Assembly: GCA_947172415.1 (NCBI GenBank)
Contig: OX359192.1
Coordinates: 2,482,501 to 2,546,500, forward strand
Reading direction: 5' to 3'
Source: Chondrosia reniformis
Lineage: Eukaryota; Porifera; Demospongiae; Chondrillida; Chondrillidae
Length of the DNA: 64,000 bases
The position numbers and the translations under genes are program-made. Positions 22,141 to 34,627 of the stretch are shown here, piece after piece (the first letter of the stretch is position 1; every line of letters begins with the position of its first letter). The notes below the pieces were generated by a model, which was not told the DNA's origin, made no database searches, and saw nothing but the letters and a program-made list of their open reading frames with translations.

Positions 22141-25100
22141 ATGTTGGGATATCTTCTCTTTGGATTCACCATTGTCGTTGGCTTGGTCATCATCCTAGCC
22201 ATTTTGGACCTGGTAAGACGAGAATACGGCACATAGATATAGCCTCGTCCTGACTGCAATACACCAAATATTCTTGCCCTAATGTAGAGGGGAGCAGTAA
22301 GAAAAGAACCTAAGAATACAGAAAAACATTCTGGCGATGTTCGTGCACCGGAAGAGATACCTGGATGGAGGGATCCACCAAATGATGAAAGGTTAATGCC
22401 TACATAACCCCAGGTTGCTATTTGTGTAGTGGCGCCATCAATGGGATGAAATACTGAAATTTAAACGATTAATTCATACACGTCGCTTCTACATTAAAAT
22501 TTACATTTAGGCATATCATTATAGCCGAAGTAAGGATGATGATCTAAAACGGAGAAAGATAATATGGATCGAGGTACCTCTCTCCATATTATACTATCCA
22601 TAGGGTGGCCATGTTTTTAGGTCATTTTACTTGGAGAGTACTAATTTACTCTCTGACATAGAATAGGCATCGGGAACATAGTCTTGTATATCTCTTCGCT
22701 TTATTTCTGTAGAAAGGGTGACCTCCCTTTGCTTGACCAGCATGGCAGTCTCCATGCCTACCTGAAATATCGACATAGGAAGGATGGACCTATAATAGCA
22801 TTCAAGTGGTCAGGCCCCCTACATGTTGTCAGTTTGGCTTCACCTGAATTGTTTAAGGATACAGCCAAGCTGTTTAACAGACCAGGTAATTGAAAGCTAA
22901 TGTCATCAATTTGCCCATAAAGTCTATTTGTTATAGAACAATATAATACTTATGTAAATATATGTGGTATGCGAACTGGATGTTAATTTAATTAGTAAGA
23001 TGAGGAAATATTCCATTTTACAAAGAGAGTGATTGAAGAAGTACGGATAATAACAGCCTGTACATTAATAAATATTTGCAAAATGACTCTGCAAATCTAA
23101 ATTGTAACGTGTATACAAGATGGCTGATGTAAAATTAATATCATTAGCATTTTAGTTATCATTTTGGGAAATGTACATATTTATTAAATAATTTTTAGAA
23201 GGTTGGATTATCTGGGATGAACCATATCTATGTACACTGTTAAATTATTCTTTTAATTAAGAGAGACTCTTTGAGATACTTCATCCTCTTCTTTCTGGGG
23301 ACTCCATTCAATACGCTAACTTTGATGATGGTAAACGCAGAAGAAAGGTGTATGATCCTGCATTTCAGCATGCTGCAATGGGAAGATACTTTCATGTGTT
23401 TGTTGAGGTAAATCTAACATAATTAAATTCATTACTTTATACACTACAGTTTACATACTGTACATGTATATGCTGTAGTGTATTGATGAATTTCTATCAA
23501 AACTGGAGTCACAAGAAGCAAGGAAGAATATTTCTTTGACAGAGGAAGCCTTTAAATTGACTATTAAGAGCATGTGCAGATCCTCACTTGGAGATGTATT
23601 CTCTAATGAGGAAGAGATTAGGAGACTTAGTACAGCTTATCATAAGGTTAGAATGAATTGTGAGTGATTTACGTAAGCAGCATTCATCAATATCTACCTG
23701 TTTTACTCTACTGGGAGGATTAAATTTGTTATAATGTAAGTTTTGGACTTGTTTGTATTCTAACAGTGTTGGAATGAAATGGAATCTAGACTTGGTGGCT
23801 CCTATCCTGAGCCTGGAAGTGAAAGGGAAAAAGAATTTAAAGAAAGTATATCTATATACATGAAGTGTCATTTTAGGGGGTTAGAAATGAACTGTTTTGT
23901 GTAGATAAGGCTGTCTTTTATGATATTGTAAAGAAAATCATTGCTTCAAGAAAGGAAATCTCCAATACATCAGAAGAGTTGCCCTTCATTGATGCTCTTT
24001 TAAGTGCACAATTTCCTGAATCTGTCGCTAAAGCTGACATTGTGTCGTATTTGATTGGTGGAGTTCACACCTCAGGATACTGTGAGAATGCTTATTACAT
24101 ATGTATAAGTAATAAGTAATATGTACGTATTCTGATGAGCTCAATTTTGCTTGTTAATGGTTTTATCTTTTCTTTTAGTCATAGTGTGGTCACTGTACTA
24201 TCTGTCAGAGAATCAAGATGTGCAAGAAAGAGTATATCAAGAAATCATGGAACAAATTGGATCAGAAACTGACCTGGACTACAAGAATATAAAAGAATTA
24301 AAGTAGTTGTATATATTGTTCATACCTATGTACAGTATATGCTAAGACAGTTAATTGCATTGAGCCGTGAAAAGGCTATATATGATGAATGGCATAATAC
24401 GTTTCAGTGAATATTTGCTTATCATCATAGCCTTTGCATGGCATTATAATGTATAATCTTTTGTGAAGGTTGATTTGATTGATTGATTGATTGATTGATC
24501 TTTTGTGAAGGTACCTTCGTCAATTCCAAGATGAGACTCTTCGCCTGTCAACTCAGGCACCATTTTCTGCTCGATTTAGTGAGGAGGACTGTATTGTTGG
24601 TGGCTATAGGATACCAGCAATGGTGTGTGGTCATACACAATTGGATTAGTATATATATTACAGTAATGTTCTATAATCAAACTGTTTATAAACCTTATAT
24701 ACTAATACACTATCAACAGACCTGCCCTATAGGGCTTTAAATGTAAATATTCCTTTTGTTATGAAAATAAGGTTCTGTTAATTGTAAATAACTATTGTGT
24801 AAAGCTGCTTAATATATGAGGTCTGACATCCTTTAACTGTTCTCCTTTAGTAGTATAGGATTTAATGTATTAACTTTATGTACGTACGTATGTATGTGCA
24901 CATTTATATTATAAACTGAACCAGTAAATACGTAGTTTTTGTAAAAAGCTGCCTATATACCTTCAAGGTGATAACTAATGTATTGCTGCAGGATCCATCT
25001 CTTGCTCCCACATTGCCTGGATTAGTATATATATATCTCAAAATAAATGCTCTGTCAACCTGATTTTATTGTATCTTGTGTATATGTATGTGAATAGACT

Positions 25101-25585
25101 CCAATAATCCATGCAATTGGACTAGTCAGTGAAGATCCAACCCTTTGGACCCAACCAGAAAAGTGTGTAGATTGCAATTGAATAATGTTTTTTTTTTGTG
25201 GATAGAGATACATTGCATAACACTAAAATTAAGCTAGTGTTACTCATGCAATGTGATTAGTATATACGTAGTATTTTCTCATTAAAATAGATTCTATCAA
25301 ACTTCACTTACTGTAATTGCATTTCTGTATTGCAGATTTGATCCCTCACGTTTTGATGCTGAGAACAAATCTACATATTCTTTTGTACCTTTTGGATTTG
25401 CTGGCCAAAGGAAGTGCCCTGGATACCTGTTTAGTTATGTTGAAGTGGCTACTTTTCTTGTAGCTATTCTTAGAAAGTACAAGGTCATACGTGTGTCACA
25501 TGACCCTGTGGAAAAAGTTTATGGTTTGGTCACATCCCCAAAGGAAGACATCTTGGTCAACTTTGAGCCACGTGCTACTAATTAA
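22141..25585 (+). CDS. Cytochrome P450, CYP20 family, copy B
   Basis: Eleven exons (22141..22212, 22288..22391, 22713..22885, 23262..23407, 23479..23646, 23767..23845, 23905..24081, 24179..24302, 24511..24622, 25098..25162, 25336..25585). Every exon has the same length as in copy A, 489 residues in all. Exon 3 is nearly identical at the base level, and exons 9 and 11 differ by a few bases, so the tandem duplication is recent or homogenised. The anchor, IPGW hinge, GGVHTSG I helix, DETLRLS and FGFAGQRKCPG are all intact. Intron 2 holds a fragment of the hairpin element (about 22,545-22,670), and intron 8 has a GATT microsatellite at 24,476-24,500. From intron 8 onward the sequence is shared with the duplicated array units downstream. 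Confidence 0.87.
22545..22670 (-). mobile_element. Terminal fragment of the hairpin-ended element in CYP20-B intron 2
   Basis: GGTGGCCATGTTTTTAGGTC...GGAGAGTACTAATTTACTCTCTGACA matches the terminus seen at 63,360-63,415, with an extra short foldback to its left (TAATATGGA/TCCATATTA). Confidence 0.55.
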
Positions 25586-26237
25586 AATCTTAATTTTCCC
25601 CTTTTGTGTGACTGTGTGTTTGAGTGTGTGTGTGCCTGTAGGGTGTGTTATTAAGGCTATTTATACACAATCATTATATAGCCATAATTATTTGTTGCAT
25701 GATAAAGCGTTTAAACATAAGAAGCAGGATGCTTTACAGTAGATGATAAAGATCATAATGGTTAGTCTAACTCCACAAGCTCATATAAACCTACAGAATG
25801 ATTGATCCTTTGTATCCTATATAAGCTCATTTCAAAGTGCCCTTGCTATACATCCTTATAATTAGTATGGATAGTATACATACTACCTTTATGAATAACA
25901 TAAGCAATGATCTGTGTATTTTATATGACATTTTATATACATGTCTCTAACTCTCACAGTTACAGGTTCACTCCATACTACCATCAGCATACACACAAGC
26001 ACAGTTAGCTTTGAAATTCTCCATTAATTGAGGAAGACAAAACTGTCTCAGTACAATATAATATTGTAATACACAATTGAAATATAATAAAAACATACAT
26101 ATAGGAATATATAAATATACAGTATAATTAATTAAATGAGGACTATACTAAAGTCTTATATAGTCATTATTATAGGTATTTCAGGAAATACAAAGTAGAA
26201 TATTGGATAGATTTGGAAAATGTGTATTCAGAATCCA
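25586..26237. other. CYP20-B downstream spacer with an Ig-exon scrap
   Basis: No gene. About 25,945-26,060 contains CTCTAACTCTCACAGTTACAGG and CATACTACCATCAGCATACA, a degenerate minus-strand fragment of receptor exon 4. The same scrap recurs at about 49,635-49,745 in unit B. Confidence 0.6.
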
Positions 26238-28138
26238 TTAATGAAATTTCATCTCTATACGTTTCACTGAAACATGATTTCCACCTTGACAGTTTTCAGC
26301 ACAATTTCCATTACTGGCATCGTTCTCTCTGTCATAAGTACTAAAAGGACTTCCATTATGATATTCTAATTTGTCAGCTATATACATTGAGGAGTTATAT
26401 TTTTGATTAGTATTCGTATATATGTATCCACATGTGTGTCTAGATCTATAAAATAACACAATGTACATGTTTGTGCCATTGCATTGATAAATGCATTTAC
26501 ATGATCATGAATTTATAACTCACATTTGTAATCTAAACAGTACTCATGTACGTTTATGCATACCTATGCTTCCTGAAAATCCTCCAATTCTCAATACATA
26601 GTTAGTGCTAGCACTTCCAACCTGGAATTTATTATATTCTGCATATCCAATGTCACCATTGAAAGCCTCTAGATCACTTGAGTGAGACAAGAAATCTTGT
26701 ATAGTCCCAACCAGTGCTCTCCTCCCAAGTCTCCAAACCCTGTAACATAGTTGTCTCATCATCTAAAGAAACTGACTGATCCATCCAGACGCCTTTGGAA
26801 GACTCTCCACTGTGCTTCCTCAGTCATTTGACAGTAAACAGGAAAAGGGTGACCTGTGGTACCTGGATAAGGTAGACTCCCAAGGTGTTGTGACCATTTC
26901 TGTAGGTATCTGCACAATTCTCATAGACAGCTAATTTGGTTGGAGGAAGTATATACGTAAGTGATATTGTCAAAATTAAAAGTTCATTTAATTAGCTTCA
27001 TATTTTTCTAAACTGCCTATCCTTTGTACATTCTAGTTTTCATTGTTGCTTCTTTGATGTCCACTGTTATACTTCCTCTTTCCTCTGTTTTAATGGCTCT
27101 TATAACCTCACCTGCATGAAATTGTGTTTTGTAACTGAATAACAGGTGTTTCTGATTTTGTTAGACTAACCAAGGGATTATGTTATGTTGGTTGTAGTTT
27201 GCATTATATAGAGAGTCACCATATAACCATGATTATATGTGTCTGAATACAATAAATTACAATAAATTATCAATGACATTGTCATATAAAGTTACTACAT
27301 GTACGTACTGTACAACTGAACAATCTAACACATACTCCTTCCCCACCCACACACTTACCCAGAGAGTTAGTAGTTGGTCTCATAGCAGTGTTTACTGCTT
27401 TTTTGTTCATTGATCTCTTCTTTAAGTCTTCTTACTTCATTGAGGAGTATGTTAAGTTTTACAATTTAAGTCGGTCCACTGTCTATACGTACGTATGTAC
27501 AATATAGCATACATATATGTAAGCATAGTTTTATATATATACATAATATACAGTAGGTTAAAATTTTAAATGTATGTTGATGTTAATAATATATATTCTG
27601 TGTTGACTGACCATTCCTGGTATGGTGTTAACTAAGTCAATGAGTTGACACACTTTGTCCTTCAGCATCAGAACCTCGATCCTGGGTTGAATTGTCACAG
27701 CAGAGGTCATTGGTTGAACCAGGTTGACCAGAGAGGACTGGAATGTACCACATCCTACTGTCCCCCACATTAGCCGTACTAGTAGTCGGTGTAGCTGTAT
27801 ACAAGTGTTGAAGACACATGCAGTCCTAGTGGGATAATGTTAAGTAGAGACTGAAGTATACTTTGTAATTATTTCCCCATAGTTACTTATTTATATGTAT
27901 ATGGAAATTTAGGCCTTTTATTTATTCTCATACAATTACCCATATTTATTAATGGGTGCCTATAGCTATAATAGCCAATGGCTAAAGGCCTCAAACTCCC
28001 CAGTCTAAATACTTTACTTGATTTGACTTGATGAAGATGAATTTGTGTATACGTATAGTGTTTGCTAATCCTGTGTAGAAAACACTGCATGTGCGCAGTG
28101 TTGCTTAGAGTAATACAGAAAAACAAAGCTCCTAACAT
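26238..28138 (-). pseudogene. Fibrinogen-related domain (FReD) pseudogene, unit A
   Basis: Read right to left: a signal-anchor exon (28138 to about 28087, MLGALFFCITLSNTAHM), two coiled-coil exons (about 27,820-27,610, with VLMLKDKVCQLIDLV; about 27,470-27,370, with NEVRRLKEEINEQKS), then the FReD (26,940-26,240). The FReD shows PFPVYCQM, WRVFQRRLDGSVSF, NYVTGFGDLGGEHWLG, NGDIGYAEYNKF, YVLRIGGFSG and YDRENDASNGNCAENC. Damage: two adjacent TGA codons before DNYVTGFG, a frameshift near the N-side of the domain, another after SCLTQ, and a deletion joining CAENCQG directly to GNHV. The intact ancestor would be a ficolin/tenascin-type lectin-like protein. The call of pseudogene is firm. Confidence 0.75.
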
Positions 28139-28398
28139 GATTATAAGAGCTGGAAATACGTATTATGGAATACAAAATGTCCATTATAATTAGGTTAGAC
28201 TGTATATCTTTGTATTTAGATAATTCTTAAACAATGCCTTGATTATGTGATGCTAACATTCAAAGAATGCAAATCTATATAATTAATATAATAATACAAA
28301 TAAAGAAACAGAGAAAAAATATTTTTGGTTAACTTAATATATCAGTGTGAATTTCCTATACTTCATTAGCTTATAAGATGACAATATTATTGTTAGTT

Positions 28399-31300
28399 TT
28401 ACAAGTTCATATAAGTTGGTTTATTTTCAATCTGATTCATCTCAATAGATACATAAGCAGGGTTCCTCTCCATGTCAACAGATATTGGTGGTCCTTTAGT
28501 ATCGTATTCATTCACTGTTTTATCTTGAAAGGAATACATTAAAATATAAGTCATGTAATGCTATTTCACTGATAGATATGCATTCTGTAACAGTTTAATA
28601 CCATACCTTGCTGTTGGTTCCTCTTACATCTGATCCAGCAACATCGACAAGTAATCACTGTGAAGACTATACATCCAATACATAGACCTACTACTGGACC
28701 AAATACAATCCAACCACTTGCTATGAGTAAAGATTTTAAACAGACGTACAGTGTATATAGAAGAAGAAAGTATTCGTAAAATAAACAAAAAAATTCATTA
28801 TAATAATTATAATAAATCAACTAAAATTTCACTCTTCGTAAGTGTACATGATGTTTAGTAGCTAATAGAAGATGTATCGATCCTCTTACATACATACTTA
28901 CTTAGGAATGCTCTATAACTTGCAATTGAAGTTGCATTAATTTACCTAATATAAAGTGAATACACTATTGAAGGTTTGATACACTTACGTGTTTCAGTTG
29001 TAGTACTTCTATTTGTTATTTCACTTCTAATATTTGGGTCTTCTCTACAATAAGCTCCAACTCCAATCTCATAAGATGTACCAGGAGTAAGACCTTCAAT
29101 AGTATAGGATGTTTCAGTAGTGGTTGTATTCCTCAAACTAGATTCATCTCCACTCTGTTGCCATGTTACCTCATACATGAAGGTACAGTTCTCAAAACAC
29201 TCATCACTGTGGGACCACATCAGTGAGATACTTGTATCAGAAGGGGTGGATGTGAGTGAGGTTGGAGGAAGGGGAGACTCTGAAGGAATGCCAACTATTG
29301 TTACATTAACACTAACTGTAACAGAAATATATATTCAATGTCTTACTCACCCCTAACTCTCACAGTCACTGGATCACTCTCCTCCATACTACCATCAGCA
29401 TACACAACAGAACAAGAGTAGTTAGCCTCTCCATTGAGGAAGACACTCTTTCTTGTTGTCACACTCACAACTGTTTCGGTGTTACTCTGGGATAAAACTA
29501 TATGGTATGTATCAGGTAGATCAATCCTCTCTCCATCCTTCATCCACACTACAGGACTGGTCTGACTGAAGATGGGTCCACGTGATGTACTATCAGTTAT
29601 ATCATGATGGTGACAGGTGAGTTGGACTTGTCTGTCATAACAGACTGGACCAGTTGAATTGAAAGTGATGGGTTTTTCTACAAACATACATATATTGGTA
29701 ATTCATACAGTGTACAGTATTAAGATTATTAGTACACAAACTTTATTACAATACACAAACCCTTACCAACAGTTGTAGAATTCATTGACAGTGGATCACT
29801 AACAACATCTTCATTTCCAACGCATTCAGCAGTTATGTTAACTATATAGCTCATATCACTCATCAATCCATCTATCATTACAGTATCATTGGAGAAGGAG
29901 CCATTCTGTAGTTGTGTCTCATCAGGTACTCCATTGATCACAGGATACCAGATTACATGATATTGGAAAGTGTGATGAGAATAACATTCCATATTTGGAT
30001 TGTGTTCCACTTCATATACAAGAACATTAGATTTAGGTTGTATTGCAATTACATTTGGAGATGGAACCTCTACATGGAGTGATGAAGTTTCAATTATATA
30101 TATTTATAAAGTAGTACTTATTAAAATAATTTATAAGATACAGAAATATATACATTAAATCATTACTGTTTTCACTTTAACCGATTTCAATGCAATATTT
30201 TGAAATATTTCACTGTGACAGTTGACAATTTAAAAGTATGCCTTCAATACAATACTTATAAATTGAAATTGAAACATTAACATAATATGTAAATCATAGG
30301 ATCCTCATCCTACAGTAATGCACGTATTTCACTTACCAACTACATTAATCATTACTTCACTACTGTAATCTCTAACTGATGTGCCAATATTTAGAGTATA
30401 ACATCTGTAGATCCACACTTTATCTGCAAAGTCATCTTTAGTTAGATGAATATTTAGTGTAGTGTAGGTTGATTCAAAATCAGTCAGAATATGTATTTCA
30501 GCAAAACTAGTCAGTCTTGTTCCATTTCTCTCCCAAAGTATCACAAGTGATCCATCATTAAAAGGATGAGTACATGTAATCCTTGATGTCTGACCAAGAC
30601 AGTACCGGTCATTATTGGAAGTGAGAGTTACAGCAGCATCACCTACAGAATATGCATATCAATATTGTATTGCATATAGTATATAAGTGATATATATGTA
30701 TCATAGAGTACGGTAGTACTCTATAAGTAGCGATGGCCGAAAAAAAACATGGCCGCCCTATTCAATGTATTATCAATTAACACCTCATAAATCAACAACG
30801 TTCAGATTTTCGGTTGCATTCGTGTGTTTGCAATCGTTTTTGCATGCTTTTCTAAACGCCAAAACATGTTACGATGCTCTACAACCTTCGCAAAGTGGTT
30901 AAACCGAAATAGGCCAAATTCTGCAATTCCTCATTTTTTCTTCTTCTTCTTCTTCTTATTCTTCTTTTTTCAAATGAACTAGCGCTAACATGCGAACTTA
31001 CGCAGGTACATACAAATACTAAATCGTCATGAATGTTTCCGAACTAGGGAATAGGCTACCCTAGATTTCAACGCGCTCCAACCGAAGCGTGTTACTTTTG
31101 AAAGTGCCAAATTTAGGGCCTCTTTGAACGCCATTTTTTAATTAAGTTTCAAATTCTCTGTATATAAAATAAGTAACCCGAATGAGTAATGTTTGTGGTA
31201 CTGCCGTTACCCGCGATCGAATTTCTTAGTCGCTTTGCAGGGCCTATATACAGTCGTATTCTTAACGATTATGGACCCTTTAATATCCTAAACTAAATGT

Positions 31301-32212
31301 TAAAGAACGGTAGAAAACATCTTATCAAATTTGGGATCTTTTCGGACGCCATTTTTTAATTTAGAGCTCTCTATTATATCGTCTATTCTGTTACTTTATT
31401 TCGAGTTTTCGCCAAGAAAACTTTCAAAACAAATATTAACAAGAAAAAAGGAGCAATACAAGTTAAATAAAAACATTCAAAAATGAAGTTAAAAGTAGGG
31501 ATGGCACTATAACAGTGATTGGCACATCTAGAAAAAGTAACGAAACAAGAAAGTGATCATATGGTAAGACTAACATTGCAGAAGTGGCATACTGAAACTT
31601 AACTATACACATCACTTCTATGTTTGGGCGCATCGATCCCTACTTCTAGTATATCCATGATGCGCCCAAACATAGAAGTGATGTGTATAGTTAAGTTTCA
31701 GTATGCCACTTCTGCAATGTTAGTCTTACCATATGATCACTTTCTTGTTTCGTTACTTTTTCTAGATGTGCCAATCACTGTTATAGTGCCATCCCTACTT
31801 TTAACTTCATTTTTGAATGTTTTTATTTAACTTATACTTATGCATTACCTACTTGTATCTGTAGTACACGATGTTTAATTAGTAATTCATTAGAATTTTA
31901 CATCATACTGAAGATGTATCATTTATACGTACCTTTAAATAATTGTCCAAAATGGAAATGCATAATTAAAATACAGCATATACGTATGTAGTTGCTTGTA
32001 ATCCAATATTGTACAGCTATATTCCAACAATAAATAATAAATATTAATTTATATATACAAAATAAATTTTATTTGCAAATAGCATTTCCCTCATTTAGAA
32101 AACTATGTGAAAAATTCCACATTCTTCTAGTTTGAAGCATAAAAGGTTCAATAGTAATAAAACACTCACCTAATGTGTTAATACACATCAGAATAAACAG
32201 CACAATCCTCAT
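28399..32212 (-). CDS. Ig-FN3-Ig-FN3 transmembrane receptor A
   Basis: Exons 32212..32170, 30642..30337, 30069..29767, 29677..29351, 29315..28989, 28720..28607, 28523..28399; 1,545 bases, 514 residues, no stop. Order: signal peptide MRIVLFILMCINTLG; V-set-like Ig (RYCLGQTSRITC ... VWIYRCYT); FN3 (HVIWYPVINGVPDE ... YIVNITAE); Ig (VQLTCHHHD ... NGEANYSC); FN3 (YEVTWQQSG ... SYEIGVGAYC); membrane helix; short tail. Each domain is one exon, all phase 1-1, ideal for shuffling. The tail has NEYDT, NPAYVSI and PTYMNL, giving an NPxY and YxxI-x10-YxxL. A 21-base deletion in exon 6 shortens the membrane segment compared with B and C. Intron 1 holds a hairpin element. Ligand unknown. Confidence 0.85.
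30702..31832 (+). mobile_element. Hairpin-ended element, copy 1 (receptor A intron 1)
   Basis: Left end C(A)TAGAGTACGGTAGTACTCT, itself a small palindrome; right end a 372-bp hairpin (31,461-31,832) with arms of about 170 bases. The empty site is visible in receptor B and C introns (GTGATA.GTA.GTATATACTTATG). TAT flanks both ends, consistent with a TA/TAT target. No protein is encoded. Right arm ends TTTATTTAACT. Confidence 0.8.
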
Positions 32213-34627
32213 TTTTGTTCTACATCCAGATCTATAAACAGAAAGAATATACACATAGTACAAAGTCAATAAAAATAATATAGTTTACAAAAGAACATGT
32301 AATTCAGGTTAATGTTAATCAATAATTCTGTTGGCAAAAACATGTATGTATTTGTAACAGTTAAAGTGTGATCTTGTCTGAGTATATATCAACGTCATGT
32401 ACATTGGGAGAGCCAGAAGCAAGCTCCTATTAAGGGTTCATAGGCTATGTGTTTGCATTTATATGTAATATATAGTTAGAGCCCAGGGCATGAATTCTAT
32501 CTGAAAATATTACGACATTGAGGCGTAGCCGAACCTGAGCAATTATATATACTTCACAAAAGTTCAGTGCGATGGGCTATAACTGGCTTGTACCCTATTG
32601 TTATGGCCATAAATCCTCTTTAGGACTGTAATTTGCTTTAAGTACATAGTCACTTCAGTTAAGTCTTAAAAAAAATTGTATATTTGTATACTGATACCTC
32701 ATAATAATTTAAATGTACACATTTTCATAGAAGTACAGTGGAACCTCCGAATAACAGACACGCTCGGACCCAACATCTTGTCTTTTATTAAGAGGTTGTC
32801 CTCTTCTCGGAGGTCGGCCCATAATCACGTGCACCATCTAAACAACTAATTGTGTAATAGCAACTAGCTACCAGTTATAGTAACACTATATTACGGCTCA
32901 TGATCATGAAATTATAAATATATATCCAAGAGATACAATAAATACACACCAACAAGTTATAGGAAGCTACAAACACTAACATTTGATTAACTTAACTAAT
33001 TCATGCAAGTCTTCTTTGTTATTCCTTATTCAGTGAATAATATCAGTTAGCTACTCCATAAACCGAATGAATTACTGATTCGTTCGGTTTATCGAGTGCA
33101 CACCTTTTGAAATTCAGAGGTTACGGTTTACGTATCTATACGTTTAAAATCCGGACCATACGAAATCGATCCTCAGAAGCAAGACTTCCTATTAGATTGT
33201 TAGGTTGGGTTTAGGACACCGCATGGATTAATCATTCGCTTAGAACAGGTTCAAGGCCGAATGTTACATTTTCAACACAATTCTGAAACATCTTGGAAAA
33301 TAACTCACTTTGCGTCCTCTTAATTTATACCTCTCTTTCAGGAAGCCGCGTATATAAGGCACTTGTACTCTGCAGTAACAGCTTGGTGACGTTACGTGTG
33401 GGAAAAAACAGAAAGATAGCGGTCTGGCTACGCTAGTCTTAATCCTTTCAATCAATTCATCTAAACTTTGGGTTTCAATGAGCTATGACTATTTTGCTAT
33501 TCCAATACTGCATTGTATAAAATGCTATAGAGTATTTACAGCATCTTAGAACCTTAATAAACTTCAGGTTAGAATTTTTGCTTGTCACATGATTTTGTGA
33601 AAGTGAATCCCGTGATCTTCCAATCAAGATGCCTGTTCACCAGGAATTTCCCTAATCATATCTTTGTGTGCAGTTTTAAGTTTGTGGCAGAGAGGTATAG
33701 GAAAGCATATATGTAGATGTTAATTTCTGTATATAATTACTTATATATACGCATGAATTCTGTCTTTCAAGTTCCTTTAGATGCCAGTCATGTAGACCTG
33801 TTTGATTGATAAGCAATTTCAATAGCTATAGTGTACACAATGTATTACCATGATAACTCTTTGATTCTGACTTATGTATTCTTACCTTTAAGTGAGAAAG
33901 TATATATATAGACAGTTCTATATTGTAGCCAATAAAAAGATAGTATATTTTAGTGTTACTATAGGCAGTGAATTCTAGTTATTAAATTCATTGGTTCATT
34001 CCACTATTTGTTACTAGGTAATGCATCTGACTGAACTTCCTAAAAATGTGTGTTATGGAGAGACATATATATCAGATAAACTGTTCACATCCTCCTCTGG
34101 GAGGGAACAGTGGATACCTGGTTGGTGTGTTCTGGAAGAGGAATGATATGGACTACACACCTAATGGAATAACTGAACTGACTGTTGTCAAATTCTAATG
34201 TGAGAGGTCTTCAGATCAATGTCATAAAAGGAGTGTATATGAACCTACAATTGCTTAATTGTGAGAATTGACACTTTTGATAGAGAAAACAGTAACAGTG
34301 TTTCAGCATTGTCGGTGAGTTTACTCTATATCTCTATATAATCTTATACAGTATATGCAACATTTATAAATGCTATTCCATGTTAAATTGATTGTGTATA
34401 TTTTTATGTCTTACTATTACTATGTATGTGTGGATAGTATACGCAATGGGTTCAAATATATAATAAATACAGGTGAACTAGCCAGTCCTGCTCAAATAGA
34501 ATTGTAATTTCACTTATTCTAACTTGGGATCAAAATCCCTCAGTGTGTTTTGAAGACTACATCTTCTCCTTCACCCTCTTATGGTGTACTGTTGAGAATG
34601 GAGTATACCTGATGTATCAACATGTAA
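32213..34627. other. Conserved unit spacer with MITE remnants
   Basis: This 2.4-kb stretch recurs in units B (43,757-46,600) and C (55,097-59,217). It carries CAGTGGAACCTCCGAATAAC at about 32,738, a pogo/Tigger-type terminus, and the hairpin AAACCGAATGAATTACTGATTCGTTCGGTTT at about 33,061. A 63-codon minus-strand open frame at 33,264-33,455 is broken by a deletion in unit C, so I do not call it a gene. Confidence 0.6.

Noticed and set aside
29120-29356. Plus-strand open frames over the receptors (also 41,551 and 52,715)
   Set aside because: They are antisense shadows of FN3 exon 5, which has clear domain and splice evidence on the minus strand.
31624-31830. Plus-strand frames in the hairpin elements (also 50,953-51,150)
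   Set aside because: They translate one arm of the long hairpin; the other arm gives the complement and no protein family.
30702-31832. Helitron identity for the hairpin-ended element
   Set aside because: One end has a hairpin-like terminus but lacks the TC start and CTRR end, and the flanks suggest TA/TAT rather than A-T insertion.
33264-33455. 63-codon minus-strand frame repeated in the units
   Set aside because: Unit C has a deletion through it and no family match; likely chance.
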